This document shows, in pieces, positions 27,182-36,327 of a stretch of DNA of 41,907 nucleotides (position 1 is the first letter of the stretch; each line of letters begins with the position of its first letter). The position numbers and the translations under genes were made by a program. The notes under the pieces were generated by a model. The model was given only the letters and a program-made list of their open reading frames with translations. It was not told where the DNA came from and did no database searches. The DNA is from Spirochaetota bacterium (GTDB lineage: Bacteria > Spirochaetota > UBA4802 > JAFGJZ01): NCBI GenBank assembly GCA_029554345.1, contig JAKPJF010000013.1, positions 1 to 41,907 on the forward strand, given 5' to 3'.

Positions 27182-27210
27182 AAGATACACAATACAGTGT
27201 GTAGAGTCAA
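27182..27210 (-). promoter_or_regulatory. vapBC promoter overlapped by an inverted-repeat operator
   Basis: On the minus strand TTGACT (27210-27205) is 17 bp from TATCTT (27187-27182), giving a sigma70-type promoter. In the spacer and -10 region TACACA (27186-27191) and TGTGTA (27198-27203) form a 6-bp inverted repeat with a 6-bp centre. An operator in this place is typical for autoregulated toxin-antitoxin genes. Confidence 0.6.
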
Positions 27211-27301
27211 GAGGAAAGTGACAGTCTCTTTAAAGGAAATGGAATATGACTATATCCGACAGAAATTCGCAAAAAAAGCCATCGCAAGGAGCATATTTTA
27301 C

Positions 27302-27325
27302 GTATTGCATGACGGCATGCAATAC
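27302..27325. repeat. Palindrome related to the 39.5-kb hairpin array
   Basis: GTATTGCATG (27302-27311), loop ACGG, CATGCAATAC (27316-27325): a perfect 10-bp stem. Its flank, CATGCAATACAT, resembles CATGTAATACAT in the hairpin array at 39565-39576. It follows the stop codon of the gene at 27344 and may also act as its terminator. Confidence 0.6.
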
Positions 27326-27343
27326 ATATTACGGATTATAAAA

Positions 27344-27778
27344 TTAGTTATTTTCAGCGATAAGTTTTTCTATGTTTAGATTTAAAGAAGAAGATGAATT
27401 TTTCTCTATTTCAGTAATGACGGATAAAAGCTCTTTCGAATTAATAGAAGAAATGATATCCGGCAGAATATTTTCTTTAGCTAATAATATATCTGCAGGA
27501 CCGTTTATTAAAAGGGCTGTATAGTGTTTTGACAGATTTGATACCGATCTGGCGTCATCTTCATTTTCCCATCTGTGACAGTTAACAAAACCTTCGCCGT
27601 TTATCCAGCTTACGATTCCGAAGGTGTTTGAATGAAGACGTACATGATTGATAATACCGGAATCATCAACTGCAATTATGACTGCTTTATCTACAAAATC
27701 CGGTTTTAAAAACGAAACAAAATCGAGAATTCTAAGATTATTCGATTTTGTTTCGTTAGAGAAACGTAAATAATTCAT
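27344..27778 (-). CDS. Unknown protein translationally coupled to leuS
   Basis: A 144-residue soluble protein without signal peptide or known motif. The body is alpha/beta (KAVIIAVDDSGIINHVRLHSNTFGIVSWINGEGFVNCHRWENEDDARSVSN), with a Ser-rich linker and a terminal helix. The alternation suggests a PAS- or roadblock-like ligand domain, but that is a guess. Its ATG overlaps the leuS stop codon as ATGA, so it is expressed with leucyl-tRNA synthetase; no mechanistic link is known to me. The hairpin at 27302-27325 follows its stop codon. Confidence 0.72.
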   Translation of the reverse strand: MNYLRFSNETKSNNLRILDFVSFLKPDFVDKAVIIAVDDSGIINHVRLHSNTFGIVSWINGEGFVNCHRWENEDDARSVSNLSKHYTALLINGPADILLAKENILPDIISSINSKELLSVITEIEKNSSSSLNLNIEKLIAENN

Positions 27779-30237
27779 TTAACCACTATATTCACCAGCT
27801 TATCCGGTACGGAAATAATTCTTACTATTTCCTTTCCTGTGATGAATTCCTTTATTCTCGAATCTTCCATAGCTGTTTTTTCAAGAACATCCTTCGGTGT
27901 TCCTGCAGCAAGTTCAGCCTTCGATCTTATCTTTCCGTTTACCTGAAAAACTATTTCAACCGAATCGTCTTTTGTGAGTTCTTCGATAAAATCAGGCCAT
28001 TTAGCATCTACTAAAAGATCCTTTCCTCCGAGAAGTTCCCATAGTTCTTCAGTCATGTGCGGAACAAATGGATTTAAAATAACGAGAAGTTTGCTTACAG
28101 CTTCGGAAAGTGCCGCCTTTCCGTCTGCAGTTTCATAGACTTCATCTTTTACGGCATAAAGAGCGTTGACGAGCTCCATCATTCTCGCGATCGCGGTATT
28201 GTACTGCGTTCTGTCTTTGATGTCGCCAGTAACGGCTTTAACTGTTTTATGAGTAGCTTTTCTGAGAACAGAAAGTTCTTTCTGAAGTTCTCCGCTGAAA
28301 GAATAATTCAAAACAAATTTATCTTCGTGCTTGTTTATAAATCTCCAGAGTCTGGTTACAAATCTGAAGCATCCTTCGACACCTGTTTCAGCCCAATCCA
28401 GATCTTTTTCAGGCGGCGCGGCGAACAGCATAAAAAGACGTACGGTGTCAGCTCCGTATTTCGCGATCATTTCATCCGGATCTACAACATTGCCTTTCGA
28501 TTTGCTCATCTTCGCGCCGTCTTTTACGACCATTCCCTGAGTGAGCAGACGTTTGAAAGGTTCCTTGGTAGGAACGAGTTTCATTCCGTGCATCACCATG
28601 TTGAAAAAGCGCGCGTAAAGAAGATGCATGCAGGCATGTTCAACTCCTCCGATATACTGGTCAACAGGCGTCCAGTATTCAACATCGCTCTTGTCGAATA
28701 TCTCTGCGGAATCCGGAGATGAATACTTAGCGTAATACCAGCTTGAATCGACAAAAGTATCCATGGTCTCGGTTTCGCGACGCGCTTCGCCGCCGCACTT
28801 AGGGCATTTGGTTTTATAAAAAGATTCCATCGTCGTTAGAGGAGAAACCGATGAACCCTTAAAATCCACTTTAGTAGGAAGAACAACCGGAAGTTCGTTT
28901 TCAGGCACACCGACTGTTCCGCACTTGTCGCAATAAACTACAGGGATCGGACAGCCCCAGTATCTCTGGCGTGAAATTCCCCAGTCGCGTAGGCGGTAAT
29001 TGACCTTGATTTTTCCAATGCCGCTTTTTTCCGCAAATGCAGAAATCTTTTCAATCGCGTCTTTGTTTGAAAGGCCTGAAAACTCTTTCGAATCGACAAG
29101 AGTTCCTTCTTCGGTATAAGCGTCTTTCATTTCTGATACAACAAGGTTCTTTTCGGGATTCTGGATAACTATCCGGACAGGAATATTGTATTTTTTCGCG
29201 AAGGCAAAGTCGCGTGAATCGTGAGCCGGAACCGCCATAACAGCACCAGTGCCGTATTCCATCAGAACAAAGTTTCCGACAAAAAGAGGAACCTTGTCAC
29301 CGGTAAAAGGATTAATAACCTTTATGCCTGAATCTATTCCTTCTTTTTCCTTATCTTCATTATTTCTTTCGGTTGCGGAAAGAGCTTTCTGTTTGGCGAT
29401 AAATTCCTTAACCTTCGGATCATTTATTTTTTCAAACACGGGATGCTCGGGAGCCGCAACCATGAAAGTCACACCGAAGATCGTATCCGGACGTGTTGTG
29501 AATATCGGGAAATCTTCGCCGCTTTCGAGTTTGAAATTCGCCATGAGACCTGTCGATTTTCCGATCCAGTTTTTCTGCATGGTGATAACTCTTTCAGGCC
29601 AGCTGTCTTTGAGTTCTTCGTGACCTTTCAGCAAATCTTCAGCATAATCGGTAATCTTGAAATACCACTGTTCAAGATGTTTCTGTTCAACCTTGGAGGA
29701 ACATCTCCAGCATAGACCTTCTTCAACCTGTTCATTAGCAAGAACTGTGTTACATTCCGGGCACCAGTTGACGGAAGATTTCTTCTTATAAACAAGACCT
29801 TTTTCCATCATCTTGAGGAACATCCACTGTCCCCATTTATAGTATTCGGGCTTATATGTGGCGATTTCTTTTGACCAGTCGTATGAACAGCCGAGAAGCT
29901 TGAACTGGCGTTTCATGTTTTCGATGTTGCTGCTTGTCCATTCATAAGGCGGAATATTATTTTTAATCGCAGCGTTTTCAGCCGGAAGACCGAACGAATC
30001 CCATCCCATCGGATGAAAAACATTATATCCCTGAAGACGCATGAAACGCGCGACAAGATCACCGATCGAGTAATTTCTTACATGACCCATGTGAAGTCTT
30101 CCTGAAGGATACGGAAACATTTCAAGAACATAATATTTCGGGCGTTCATCGCGTTTTTGGAGAAACACTTTATCTGAATCCCATCTTTTCTGCCATTTAT
30201 CTTCGATTTCTGTAAAATTATAACGTTTATCTTCCAC
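27775..30237 (-). CDS. leuS: Leucyl-tRNA synthetase
   Basis: An 820-residue class I synthetase of bacterial type. HIGH box HMGH (about 49-52), zinc-finger-like CPEC...CWRC near 170, CP1 editing domain with TTRPDTIFGVTFMVAAPEHP, a second CDKC/CPKC pair near 430-480, KMSKS about 575, and the C-terminal anticodon and Leu-specific domains are present. It charges tRNA-Leu with leucine and hydrolyses mischarged products. The frame could start at an ATG at 30270, but AGAGG precedes the GTG at 30237 at a seven-base spacing, and MEDKRYNFTEIEDKW is where the family normally begins. The downstream gene overlaps its stop. Confidence 0.97.
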   Translation of the reverse strand: MEDKRYNFTEIEDKWQKRWDSDKVFLQKRDERPKYYVLEMFPYPSGRLHMGHVRNYSIGDLVARFMRLQGYNVFHPMGWDSFGLPAENAAIKNNIPPYEWTSSNIENMKRQFKLLGCSYDWSKEIATYKPEYYKWGQWMFLKMMEKGLVYKKKSSVNWCPECNTVLANEQVEEGLCWRCSSKVEQKHLEQWYFKITDYAEDLLKGHEELKDSWPERVITMQKNWIGKSTGLMANFKLESGEDFPIFTTRPDTIFGVTFMVAAPEHPVFEKINDPKVKEFIAKQKALSATERNNEDKEKEGIDSGIKVINPFTGDKVPLFVGNFVLMEYGTGAVMAVPAHDSRDFAFAKKYNIPVRIVIQNPEKNLVVSEMKDAYTEEGTLVDSKEFSGLSNKDAIEKISAFAEKSGIGKIKVNYRLRDWGISRQRYWGCPIPVVYCDKCGTVGVPENELPVVLPTKVDFKGSSVSPLTTMESFYKTKCPKCGGEARRETETMDTFVDSSWYYAKYSSPDSAEIFDKSDVEYWTPVDQYIGGVEHACMHLLYARFFNMVMHGMKLVPTKEPFKRLLTQGMVVKDGAKMSKSKGNVVDPDEMIAKYGADTVRLFMLFAAPPEKDLDWAETGVEGCFRFVTRLWRFINKHEDKFVLNYSFSGELQKELSVLRKATHKTVKAVTGDIKDRTQYNTAIARMMELVNALYAVKDEVYETADGKAALSEAVSKLLVILNPFVPHMTEELWELLGGKDLLVDAKWPDFIEELTKDDSVEIVFQVNGKIRSKAELAAGTPKDVLEKTAMEDSRIKEFITGKEIVRIISVPDKLVNIVVK

Positions 30238-30427
30238 TGAATAACCTCTCCGCGGCAAATGAAAATACATTTAACTGATAAATGAAATGGAATTGATTTC
30301 ATTATTTTTTGTCAAATAAAAGATTGAATAATGGTATTGTTAATATTATCCACTCCTTAGCCTGTTTCTCTGAAATATAAATTTAAGTTTTGAGATAAAC
30401 TAATTTAACAACAAAGTAGAGGGAATT

Positions 30428-31378
30428 ATGAAGTCCATTCAGTATTCTGCTAAACCGAGAATGAGAGTAATCCTTTGTAATGATTTCGGAGGAGACCCCG
30501 ACGGAATGATTCAGCTTGCACATCACATTCTTTCTCCGTCTGTTGAAATACGTGCCATAATAGGTTCTTTTTTTACCAAAGATACTCTTTTCGGTGTTGA
30601 TTCTTCTGCAGATGCCGCCTGTTCAGCTGTTCGAAGTCTGCTGAAAGAAATGAATCTTTCAAGCAAGTTCAATTTGCTGAAAGGATCTGACGAGCCCATG
30701 AAAGACACTAGAACGCCTGTTATGTCGGAAGGTGCGGAGTTTATTGTGAAAGAAGCTATGAGGAATGATTCAGATCTTCCTTTGTTTATTCTTTGCGGGG
30801 CTTCTCTGACAGATCTTGCAAGCGCCTGTTTGATTAATCCAGAAATAACATCCAGATTAACCGCTGTCTGGATCGGCGGAGCAGAATATTACGAAACTGC
30901 CGGAAAAATTTCCGTATGTCCGAAACTGGAATATAACATGGGAATTGATATTGTTTCGGCTCAATATGTTTTTAATTATTCAAAAATACCTTTATGGCAG
31001 GTTCCGCGTGATGTTTACCGTCAGGTTATGGTTTCATATTCGGAGATTCAGCTAAGAATTAAAAAAGCCGGAAAGTTTGGCAAATACCTTGCTGGTTTAA
31101 TTGATGAAATCATGATTCTTGCCGATTCCTGCGGACTGAAAATGGGGGAGACCTATATTATGGGGGACAGTCCGCTTGTACTACTCAGTGCGCTTCAGTC
31201 GGCTTTTGATCCGGATACTTCATCATCAGCATATATTGAAACTCCCGCGCCTCAAATAGACAATGACGGAAATTATATTTTAAATCCTGAAGGACGAAAA
31301 ATAAGGGTCTATCAATCTATAGATGTGCGTTTACTCATGGAAGATTTCTATTGTAAACTTCAGATGTATTGCCGATGA
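30428..31378 (+). CDS. Nucleoside-hydrolase-like protein
   Basis: A 316-residue protein of the inosine/uridine-preferring nucleoside hydrolase fold. The N-terminal NDFGGDPDGMIQLAHHIL (about 18-35) is the calcium-binding D-x-x-x-D-x-D motif, with Gly where one Asp is usual. LPLFILCGASLTDLASA is near 115-130, the ligand loop AVWIGGAEYYETAGK is near 140, and YNMGIDIVSA carries the usual N and D of the C-terminal Ca2+ site. Family members hydrolyse N-glycosidic bonds; the altered motif leaves the substrate, or even activity, uncertain (a DUF1593-type relative is possible). The gene is divergent from leuS and followed 88 bp later by uppP. Confidence 0.78.
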   Translation: MKSIQYSAKPRMRVILCNDFGGDPDGMIQLAHHILSPSVEIRAIIGSFFTKDTLFGVDSSADAACSAVRSLLKEMNLSSKFNLLKGSDEPMKDTRTPVMSEGAEFIVKEAMRNDSDLPLFILCGASLTDLASACLINPEITSRLTAVWIGGAEYYETAGKISVCPKLEYNMGIDIVSAQYVFNYSKIPLWQVPRDVYRQVMVSYSEIQLRIKKAGKFGKYLAGLIDEIMILADSCGLKMGETYIMGDSPLVLLSALQSAFDPDTSSSAYIETPAPQIDNDGNYILNPEGRKIRVYQSIDVRLLMEDFYCKLQMYCR

Positions 31379-31466
31379 TCCGGTTCAAAAAGAATTTTCC
31401 GTTCATAAAAAACTTTACATCAGCCGGTGTATTTTAATACATTTGCTCAACTAACAGGAGATAAAA

Positions 31467-32303
31467 ATGTTTCATATAGTAATTGTCTTTTTTGTTTTGG
31501 CTTTTATTCAGGGTGTCGCGGAATTTCTTCCTATATCGTCTTCCGGTCATTTGGCTATATTTGAAAATCTTCCGGCAATGAAACAGGTTCTTAGCGGAAT
31601 CGGTGAAGAAAACAATCTTTTGATAAACGTTGCGCTTCATGTAGCGACACTCGTTGCAGTAGTAATTTTTCTCCGCAAGGATATCCTTGGTCTGATAAAG
31701 GGTTTTATACTTTCCATTAAGAATAGAGATTTTAAGTCTTATGAATGCAGAATGGCTCTTCTTCTTATAATTGCCTCGATTCCGGCGGCTCTGGTCGGTA
31801 TTTTTCTAAATGACAAGATAGAATCGATTTTCGGAAGCCCTCAAATCATTTCTGCATTTCTTATGATTAACGGAATCATGCTTATTTTGACTAAAAGAAT
31901 CCGCGTAAAAAGCCGAAAATTAGAAGAGATGGGATTCCGGCAGGCTTTGATTGCCGGCATCTGTCAGGGAGTTGCCGTAATGCCGGGCATATCGCGTTCG
32001 GGTTCGACAATCGCGGGATCTCTTCTCGCTGGATTGTCCCCGGAGGCCGCTGCCAAGTTTTCTTTTCTGATGTCGATTCCGGTTATTCTCGGAGCGGCGG
32101 TTCTTGAAGGAAAGGATGCTTTCAGCGGAAACATAGAAGGGTCTGTGTGGATTGCTCTTCTAGCTGCGATGGTTTTTGCGGCGGTTGTCGCTTTCTTCAG
32201 CGTGAAGGTTCTCTTTTACGCGGTAAAGAAGGTGAGGCTTGATGTTTTCGGATATTATACTCTTCTGGCAGGGGCCGCGTTCTTCGCCTATTTCTCATTG
32301 TAA
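31467..32303 (+). CDS. uppP: Undecaprenyl-diphosphatase
   Basis: A 278-residue multi-spanning membrane enzyme (about seven or eight helices) of normal length. It removes phosphate from undecaprenyl diphosphate, recycling the lipid carrier for peptidoglycan and other envelope polymers. The two family motifs are QGVAEFLPISSSGH (near 14-27, active-site Glu and the SSSGH loop) and PGISRSGSTIAG (near 172-183, with the catalytic Arg). AGGAG precedes the ATG at an ideal spacing. It is followed 29 bp later by ftsK on the same strand. Loss or over-expression of such enzymes alters bacitracin sensitivity in many bacteria. Confidence 0.97.
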   Translation: MFHIVIVFFVLAFIQGVAEFLPISSSGHLAIFENLPAMKQVLSGIGEENNLLINVALHVATLVAVVIFLRKDILGLIKGFILSIKNRDFKSYECRMALLLIIASIPAALVGIFLNDKIESIFGSPQIISAFLMINGIMLILTKRIRVKSRKLEEMGFRQALIAGICQGVAVMPGISRSGSTIAGSLLAGLSPEAAAKFSFLMSIPVILGAAVLEGKDAFSGNIEGSVWIALLAAMVFAAVVAFFSVKVLFYAVKKVRLDVFGYYTLLAGAAFFAYFSL

Positions 32304-32332
32304 ACCGGAATCCGGTATAACCGGAGTTAATA

Positions 32333-34969
32333 GTGTCTTCAAAGAGAATTTACGATGCGCTTGGTGTTTTTTGTATTCTTCTATCGGTTCTCGCTGCGGC
32401 GGCATTGCTTTCTCATGTTTTCGGATTTGAAAGCAATTTTGCCGGTTCGGCCGGAAAACATTTCAGCGCGTTTCTTTTCTCTGTTTTCGGATACGCTTCA
32501 TTTCTCTCGGTTCTCATCTTCGCGTCATGTGCGTCATTTTTTTTCAAAAAGAATAGGGATATTCTTCTCGAAAGACTCTTTACTGTATTTTATATGATTC
32601 TTGCTTTTTCCGCCCTGCTTTCGCGCGTTTTGCCCGAAGCAACAGGCGGTTCTGTCGGAAAAGTCTTGAGCATTTTTCTTTCTGATAAATGCGGAAAAGC
32701 AGGATCTGTTTTAATACTTTTGATTATCAATCTTCTGGGGCTCATTCTCGGAGGATTGGTTTCTGTTGAAAGTCTATTGAGCAATGTTAAGGAGAACAGC
32801 AGGAAAATGGGAATATTTATAAAAGACAAATTCGAGAAAAAACGTGTTATCAGTTCTGAAAAAGAAATTCCGATTGTCTCCAAAACAGCTTCCGGCAAAA
32901 AGAAACTGCCGTGGTTTACAAAAGAAACTGTAATCATCGGCAATCCCTATGAAGAAGAGCTTCCTCTTGTAAAAGATCTGGATACGCTTGCTGCTCAGAA
33001 TTTATTTGATGAGGCTGAATTAAAAAAAGAAACACTTCCCTTGCTTCCTGAAAAACCATTTCAGGAATTTAAATCACCGAAAGATGATATCATAGATGCA
33101 TTGCGTGCTCCGGTGCGTATTGAAAAAAGAACAATTAATATCACTCCAGAACCGTCGAGCTATGTTCTGCCGGACGGAGTTGTCGCTAACCGTATAAAAA
33201 ATATCGGTGAATCTGACGGAACATTTCTTAATTTGAAAAACGATTATTGTTCTGAAAACGAAGGAAAAATAATTTCACAGATATACATTGAACCTGAAAT
33301 CAAAGAAGAAAAAGAGATTATTTCCGATAAAAAGACCGTAGCGAAAGAAGAAAATATTGAAGAAGAAATTCTGACGGCAGATGAATTGCCTGATGAAAAT
33401 TTTGTAGTTTATGATGATGAATCTGTTTTTGAAGCTCAATCAGAGGCAGAAGAAATTGATTTTGAAGAAGATCTTGAAGCTGAATCAGAAGCCGAAGAAG
33501 CGGAATATGACGAGGATGTGGTTGTTCCTGCGACTGAGAAGGTTTTTGAAGAGATTAAGCTTGAGTCGAAATATGAGATACCTGTAAGTCTTTTTACTTT
33601 TTCGGAAGCAGTAGATTACGATTCGTGGCAGACTGAAGTTCAGAAGAACTCTGTTCTTCTTGTTAAGACTCTGAATGATTTCGGGATTCCGTCCAAAGTC
33701 GTCAAAGTTAACCGCGGTCCGGTCATTACGCTTTATGAAATGCAGATTGCGCCGGGAATCAAAGTTACAAAAATTGTTTCGCTTTCCGACGATATCGCGA
33801 TGGCGCTTGCCGCGTCAAGAGTCCGCGTAGTTGCGCCGATTCCGGGAAAATCCGCAATCGGTATTGAAATACCGAATGCTCTCCGCGAAACGGTAACGCT
33901 GGGAGATGTTCTTGCCTCAAATGAATTTATTCATTCGGAAATGGCTCTTAAAGTTGCGGTCGGAAAAGATATCCTCGGAAAACCTGTGATGCTTGATCTC
34001 AAACGCCAGCCTCACATGCTTATAGCCGGCGCTACAGGCGCGGGAAAATCAGTCTGCGTTAACACAATTATCACGAGTCTGATTTGCAGTTATGATCCGA
34101 ATTACGTGCGCTTCATTATGGTTGATCCTAAGATGGTTGAGCTTCAGCTTTATAACGGAATTCCTCATCAGCTTACTCCGGTTATCACAGAACCTGATGT
34201 CGCTCCTAAAGCGTTGAAATGGGCAATTTACGAGATGGAGCGCAGGTATAAACTTCTTTCGGAACTTTCAACGCGCGACATAGAAAGATATAATCAGAAA
34301 GTTGCCGCATACGGAAGAAGCACTCTTCACGAAAAGCTTCCGTACATAGTCATCATTGTGGATGAGCTTGCCGATCTGATGATGGTCGCTCCGAAGGAAA
34401 TAGAGAATCATATAACACGAATAGCTCAGAAAGCGCGTGCGGTCGGAATACATCTTGTTCTTGCTACACAGCGTCCGTCGGTAGACATTATTACAGGTGT
34501 AATCAAGGCGAACTTTCCTGCGCGAATTGCTTTTCAGGTGGCTCAGAAAATAGATTCGCGTACGATTATTGACCAGAACGGTGCGGACAAGCTTCTCGGA
34601 AAAGGAGATATGCTGTATCAGTCGCCGATGAGCTCGTTCCCTGTCAGAATTCAGGGGGCATTTATTTCGGAAGATGAAATAGTAAAGATTGTTAAACATG
34701 CCAACCGTTACGGCCGTCCTAAGTATATTGATATCGAAGAAGCGGTCAGACAGAATGAAGATCTTGATGAAGAGGATATTGAAGAAAGCGATGAACTCTT
34801 TACCGAGGCTCTGAAAATTGTCGAGCAGAGCAAAAAGGCAAGCGCCTCATATCTTCAGCGAAGACTTTCAATCGGCTATAACCGCGCTGCGCGAATAATT
34901 GAAAGAATGGAAGAGCTTGGATATGTCGGGCCTCAGCAGGGAAGCAAGCCGCGTGAAGTAATGGTCTGA
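32333..34969 (+). CDS. ftsK: DNA translocase FtsK/SpoIIIE
   Basis: An 878-residue septal DNA pump. Four membrane helices occupy about 12-150. An acidic, Glu-rich linker runs to about 420. The motor domain has Walker A GATGAGKSVCVN near 566 and Walker B IIIVDELADLMMV near 672, and a C-terminal gamma winged helix about 815-878 (YLQRRLSIGYNRAARIIERMEELGY), which reads KOPS sites and, in organisms that have it, activates XerCD. It uses ATP to move the chromosome ends through the closing septum. The GTG at 32333 follows GGAG at a six-base spacing. The next gene begins three bases after its stop. Confidence 0.97.
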   Translation: MSSKRIYDALGVFCILLSVLAAAALLSHVFGFESNFAGSAGKHFSAFLFSVFGYASFLSVLIFASCASFFFKKNRDILLERLFTVFYMILAFSALLSRVLPEATGGSVGKVLSIFLSDKCGKAGSVLILLIINLLGLILGGLVSVESLLSNVKENSRKMGIFIKDKFEKKRVISSEKEIPIVSKTASGKKKLPWFTKETVIIGNPYEEELPLVKDLDTLAAQNLFDEAELKKETLPLLPEKPFQEFKSPKDDIIDALRAPVRIEKRTINITPEPSSYVLPDGVVANRIKNIGESDGTFLNLKNDYCSENEGKIISQIYIEPEIKEEKEIISDKKTVAKEENIEEEILTADELPDENFVVYDDESVFEAQSEAEEIDFEEDLEAESEAEEAEYDEDVVVPATEKVFEEIKLESKYEIPVSLFTFSEAVDYDSWQTEVQKNSVLLVKTLNDFGIPSKVVKVNRGPVITLYEMQIAPGIKVTKIVSLSDDIAMALAASRVRVVAPIPGKSAIGIEIPNALRETVTLGDVLASNEFIHSEMALKVAVGKDILGKPVMLDLKRQPHMLIAGATGAGKSVCVNTIITSLICSYDPNYVRFIMVDPKMVELQLYNGIPHQLTPVITEPDVAPKALKWAIYEMERRYKLLSELSTRDIERYNQKVAAYGRSTLHEKLPYIVIIVDELADLMMVAPKEIENHITRIAQKARAVGIHLVLATQRPSVDIITGVIKANFPARIAFQVAQKIDSRTIIDQNGADKLLGKGDMLYQSPMSSFPVRIQGAFISEDEIVKIVKHANRYGRPKYIDIEEAVRQNEDLDEEDIEESDELFTEALKIVEQSKKASASYLQRRLSIGYNRAARIIERMEELGYVGPQQGSKPREVMV

Positions 34970-34972
34970 TGA

Positions 34973-35767
34973 ATGTTTAAGGCGGGGCTGAAACTTTTTT
35001 CGACAAACACGGAATGCGCGGAACAGGCAGAAGCTCTTTATGATAAAAACATCTACAGCTACATAGAGCTTTATTCGGTTCCGGATTCTTATAATAAAAC
35101 CATAAATCTATGGAAAAGTCTCAAGATTCCTTTTGTAATTCATGCCGCGCATTACGGCGCCGGAATGAACCTGGCCGTAAAAGAAAATTATGAAAAGAAC
35201 AAGGTTCTGGCAAAAGAAGCGTTTTCATTCGCGGATGGACTAAATGCCGAGAAGGTGATTTTTCACACAGGCGTTAACGGAACTAAAGAGGAAACTGCAC
35301 GGCAGATTAATCTATTGGCAGATCGGCGCATAATAATCGAAAATAAGCCTTATCTCGGAAACGGAGAAAACCTTTTCTGCGTCGGTTCGAATCCGCAGGA
35401 GATTGAGTTCATTATAAATGAAACACAACGCGGATTCTGCCTGGATTTCGGACATGCCGTATGCGCCGCGAATTCTTCCGGAAAAGATATAATGGAATTC
35501 ATCTCTTCTTTTCTTTCTCTCAAGCCGCTTATGTATCACATTTCGGACGGATTTTATGATTCTGAATATGATACACACGAGAAGTTCGGCGATGGGAATT
35601 TTCCTTTGTATTCATTCCTCTCAATGATTGAGGATGATTCAATGATTACAAATGAATGCAAAAGAATAAATTATTCCAGTCTTGACGGTTTTGAAGAAGA
35701 AATAATTCTGCTTCAGACACGTTTCGGACGTATTGTCACCCATGCAAACAATCGAACCGCGAAATAA
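34973..35767 (+). CDS. Xylose-isomerase-like TIM-barrel protein (AP endonuclease 2 family)
   Basis: A 264-residue single TIM barrel without signal peptide. The metal-ligand pattern of this family appears in order: HAAHYG near 57-62, IFHTGVNG near 95-102, a Glu in RIIIENKPY near 125, LDFGHA near 158-163, HISDGF near 190-195 and DTHEKFGDGNFP near 201-212. Members are sugar isomerases/epimerases, or in some cases endonuclease IV-like. It starts three bases after ftsK with a poor ribosome binding site, so it is probably read from the ftsK message. Its last 55 bp overlap, in the opposite direction, the end of the next gene. Confidence 0.82.
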   Translation: MFKAGLKLFSTNTECAEQAEALYDKNIYSYIELYSVPDSYNKTINLWKSLKIPFVIHAAHYGAGMNLAVKENYEKNKVLAKEAFSFADGLNAEKVIFHTGVNGTKEETARQINLLADRRIIIENKPYLGNGENLFCVGSNPQEIEFIINETQRGFCLDFGHAVCAANSSGKDIMEFISSFLSLKPLMYHISDGFYDSEYDTHEKFGDGNFPLYSFLSMIEDDSMITNECKRINYSSLDGFEEEIILLQTRFGRIVTHANNRTAK

Positions 35768-36168
35768 TAAACCCATGACAAAGTGAAGGATTTTTCTTTC
35801 ATCATCTCAAGAAAAAGTTTGTCGATGTCCTTTCGTGTAATTTTGTGATAAGAATAATATTGGTATAAAGCGTCATGAACCATTGAAGCATAATATGTTT
35901 TTGGTTTCATGGATTCAATATCGATTATTCCGTCAGGAGTTCCGATAACTGCTAAATCAAAGAAGCTGAACTTCGGGGAACATCCATTCCATGCATAGCC
36001 TTTTGGAATGATAATAGTTCCGTCATTTTTGATTTCAAGCCAATCTGCATTAAAAGAATGACCGGTGAAGGAGGTTTTTCTTTTATAATCGTTTTCAAGT
36101 TTGAAAATCCAGACAGAAAATTTTTCTCTCGGTCTGAAGTTTTTTGAATTTTCGATAGAAAGTTTCAT
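35713..36168 (-). CDS. DUF1353-like protein
   Basis: A 151-residue protein containing IIIPKGYAWNGCSPKFSFFD (about 60-80), the hallmark of the DUF1353 family, and SMVHDALYQYYSYHKITRKDID (about 105-126), with the conserved His-Asp. Members are often found in phage genomes, near tail genes, but also in chromosomes; the function is unknown. AAGGAC eight bases before the ATG (36168) favours this start over the open frame's first Met at 36210. The 3' end overlaps the TIM-barrel gene by 55 bp in antisense. No other phage gene is seen near it. Confidence 0.78.
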   Translation of the reverse strand: MKLSIENSKNFRPREKFSVWIFKLENDYKRKTSFTGHSFNADWLEIKNDGTIIIPKGYAWNGCSPKFSFFDLAVIGTPDGIIDIESMKPKTYYASMVHDALYQYYSYHKITRKDIDKLFLEMMKEKSFTLSWVYYFAVRLFAWVTIRPKRV

Positions 36169-36327
36169 CAGTTTTGTCCTTGCTTTTTTATTATATAGAC
36201 AGTTAATCAATATTAATATAAAAAATAAAACTTTTTTTTATTTAAATTAAGCAGCATAAGTAACTTATTATTCAAACAAGTTACTTAATTGGTATTCGTT
36301 AAAAGTTTTATTCAATAAAGAGGTAAT

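Noticed and set aside
27197-27379. Plus-strand 60-codon frame upstream of vapB
   Set aside because: It overlaps the vapBC promoter and the palindrome and crosses into the 3' end of the coupled unknown gene; it is not protein-like.
28249-28722. Plus-strand 157-codon frame inside leuS
   Set aside because: Antisense shadow of a conserved coding sequence; no domain or ribosome binding site.
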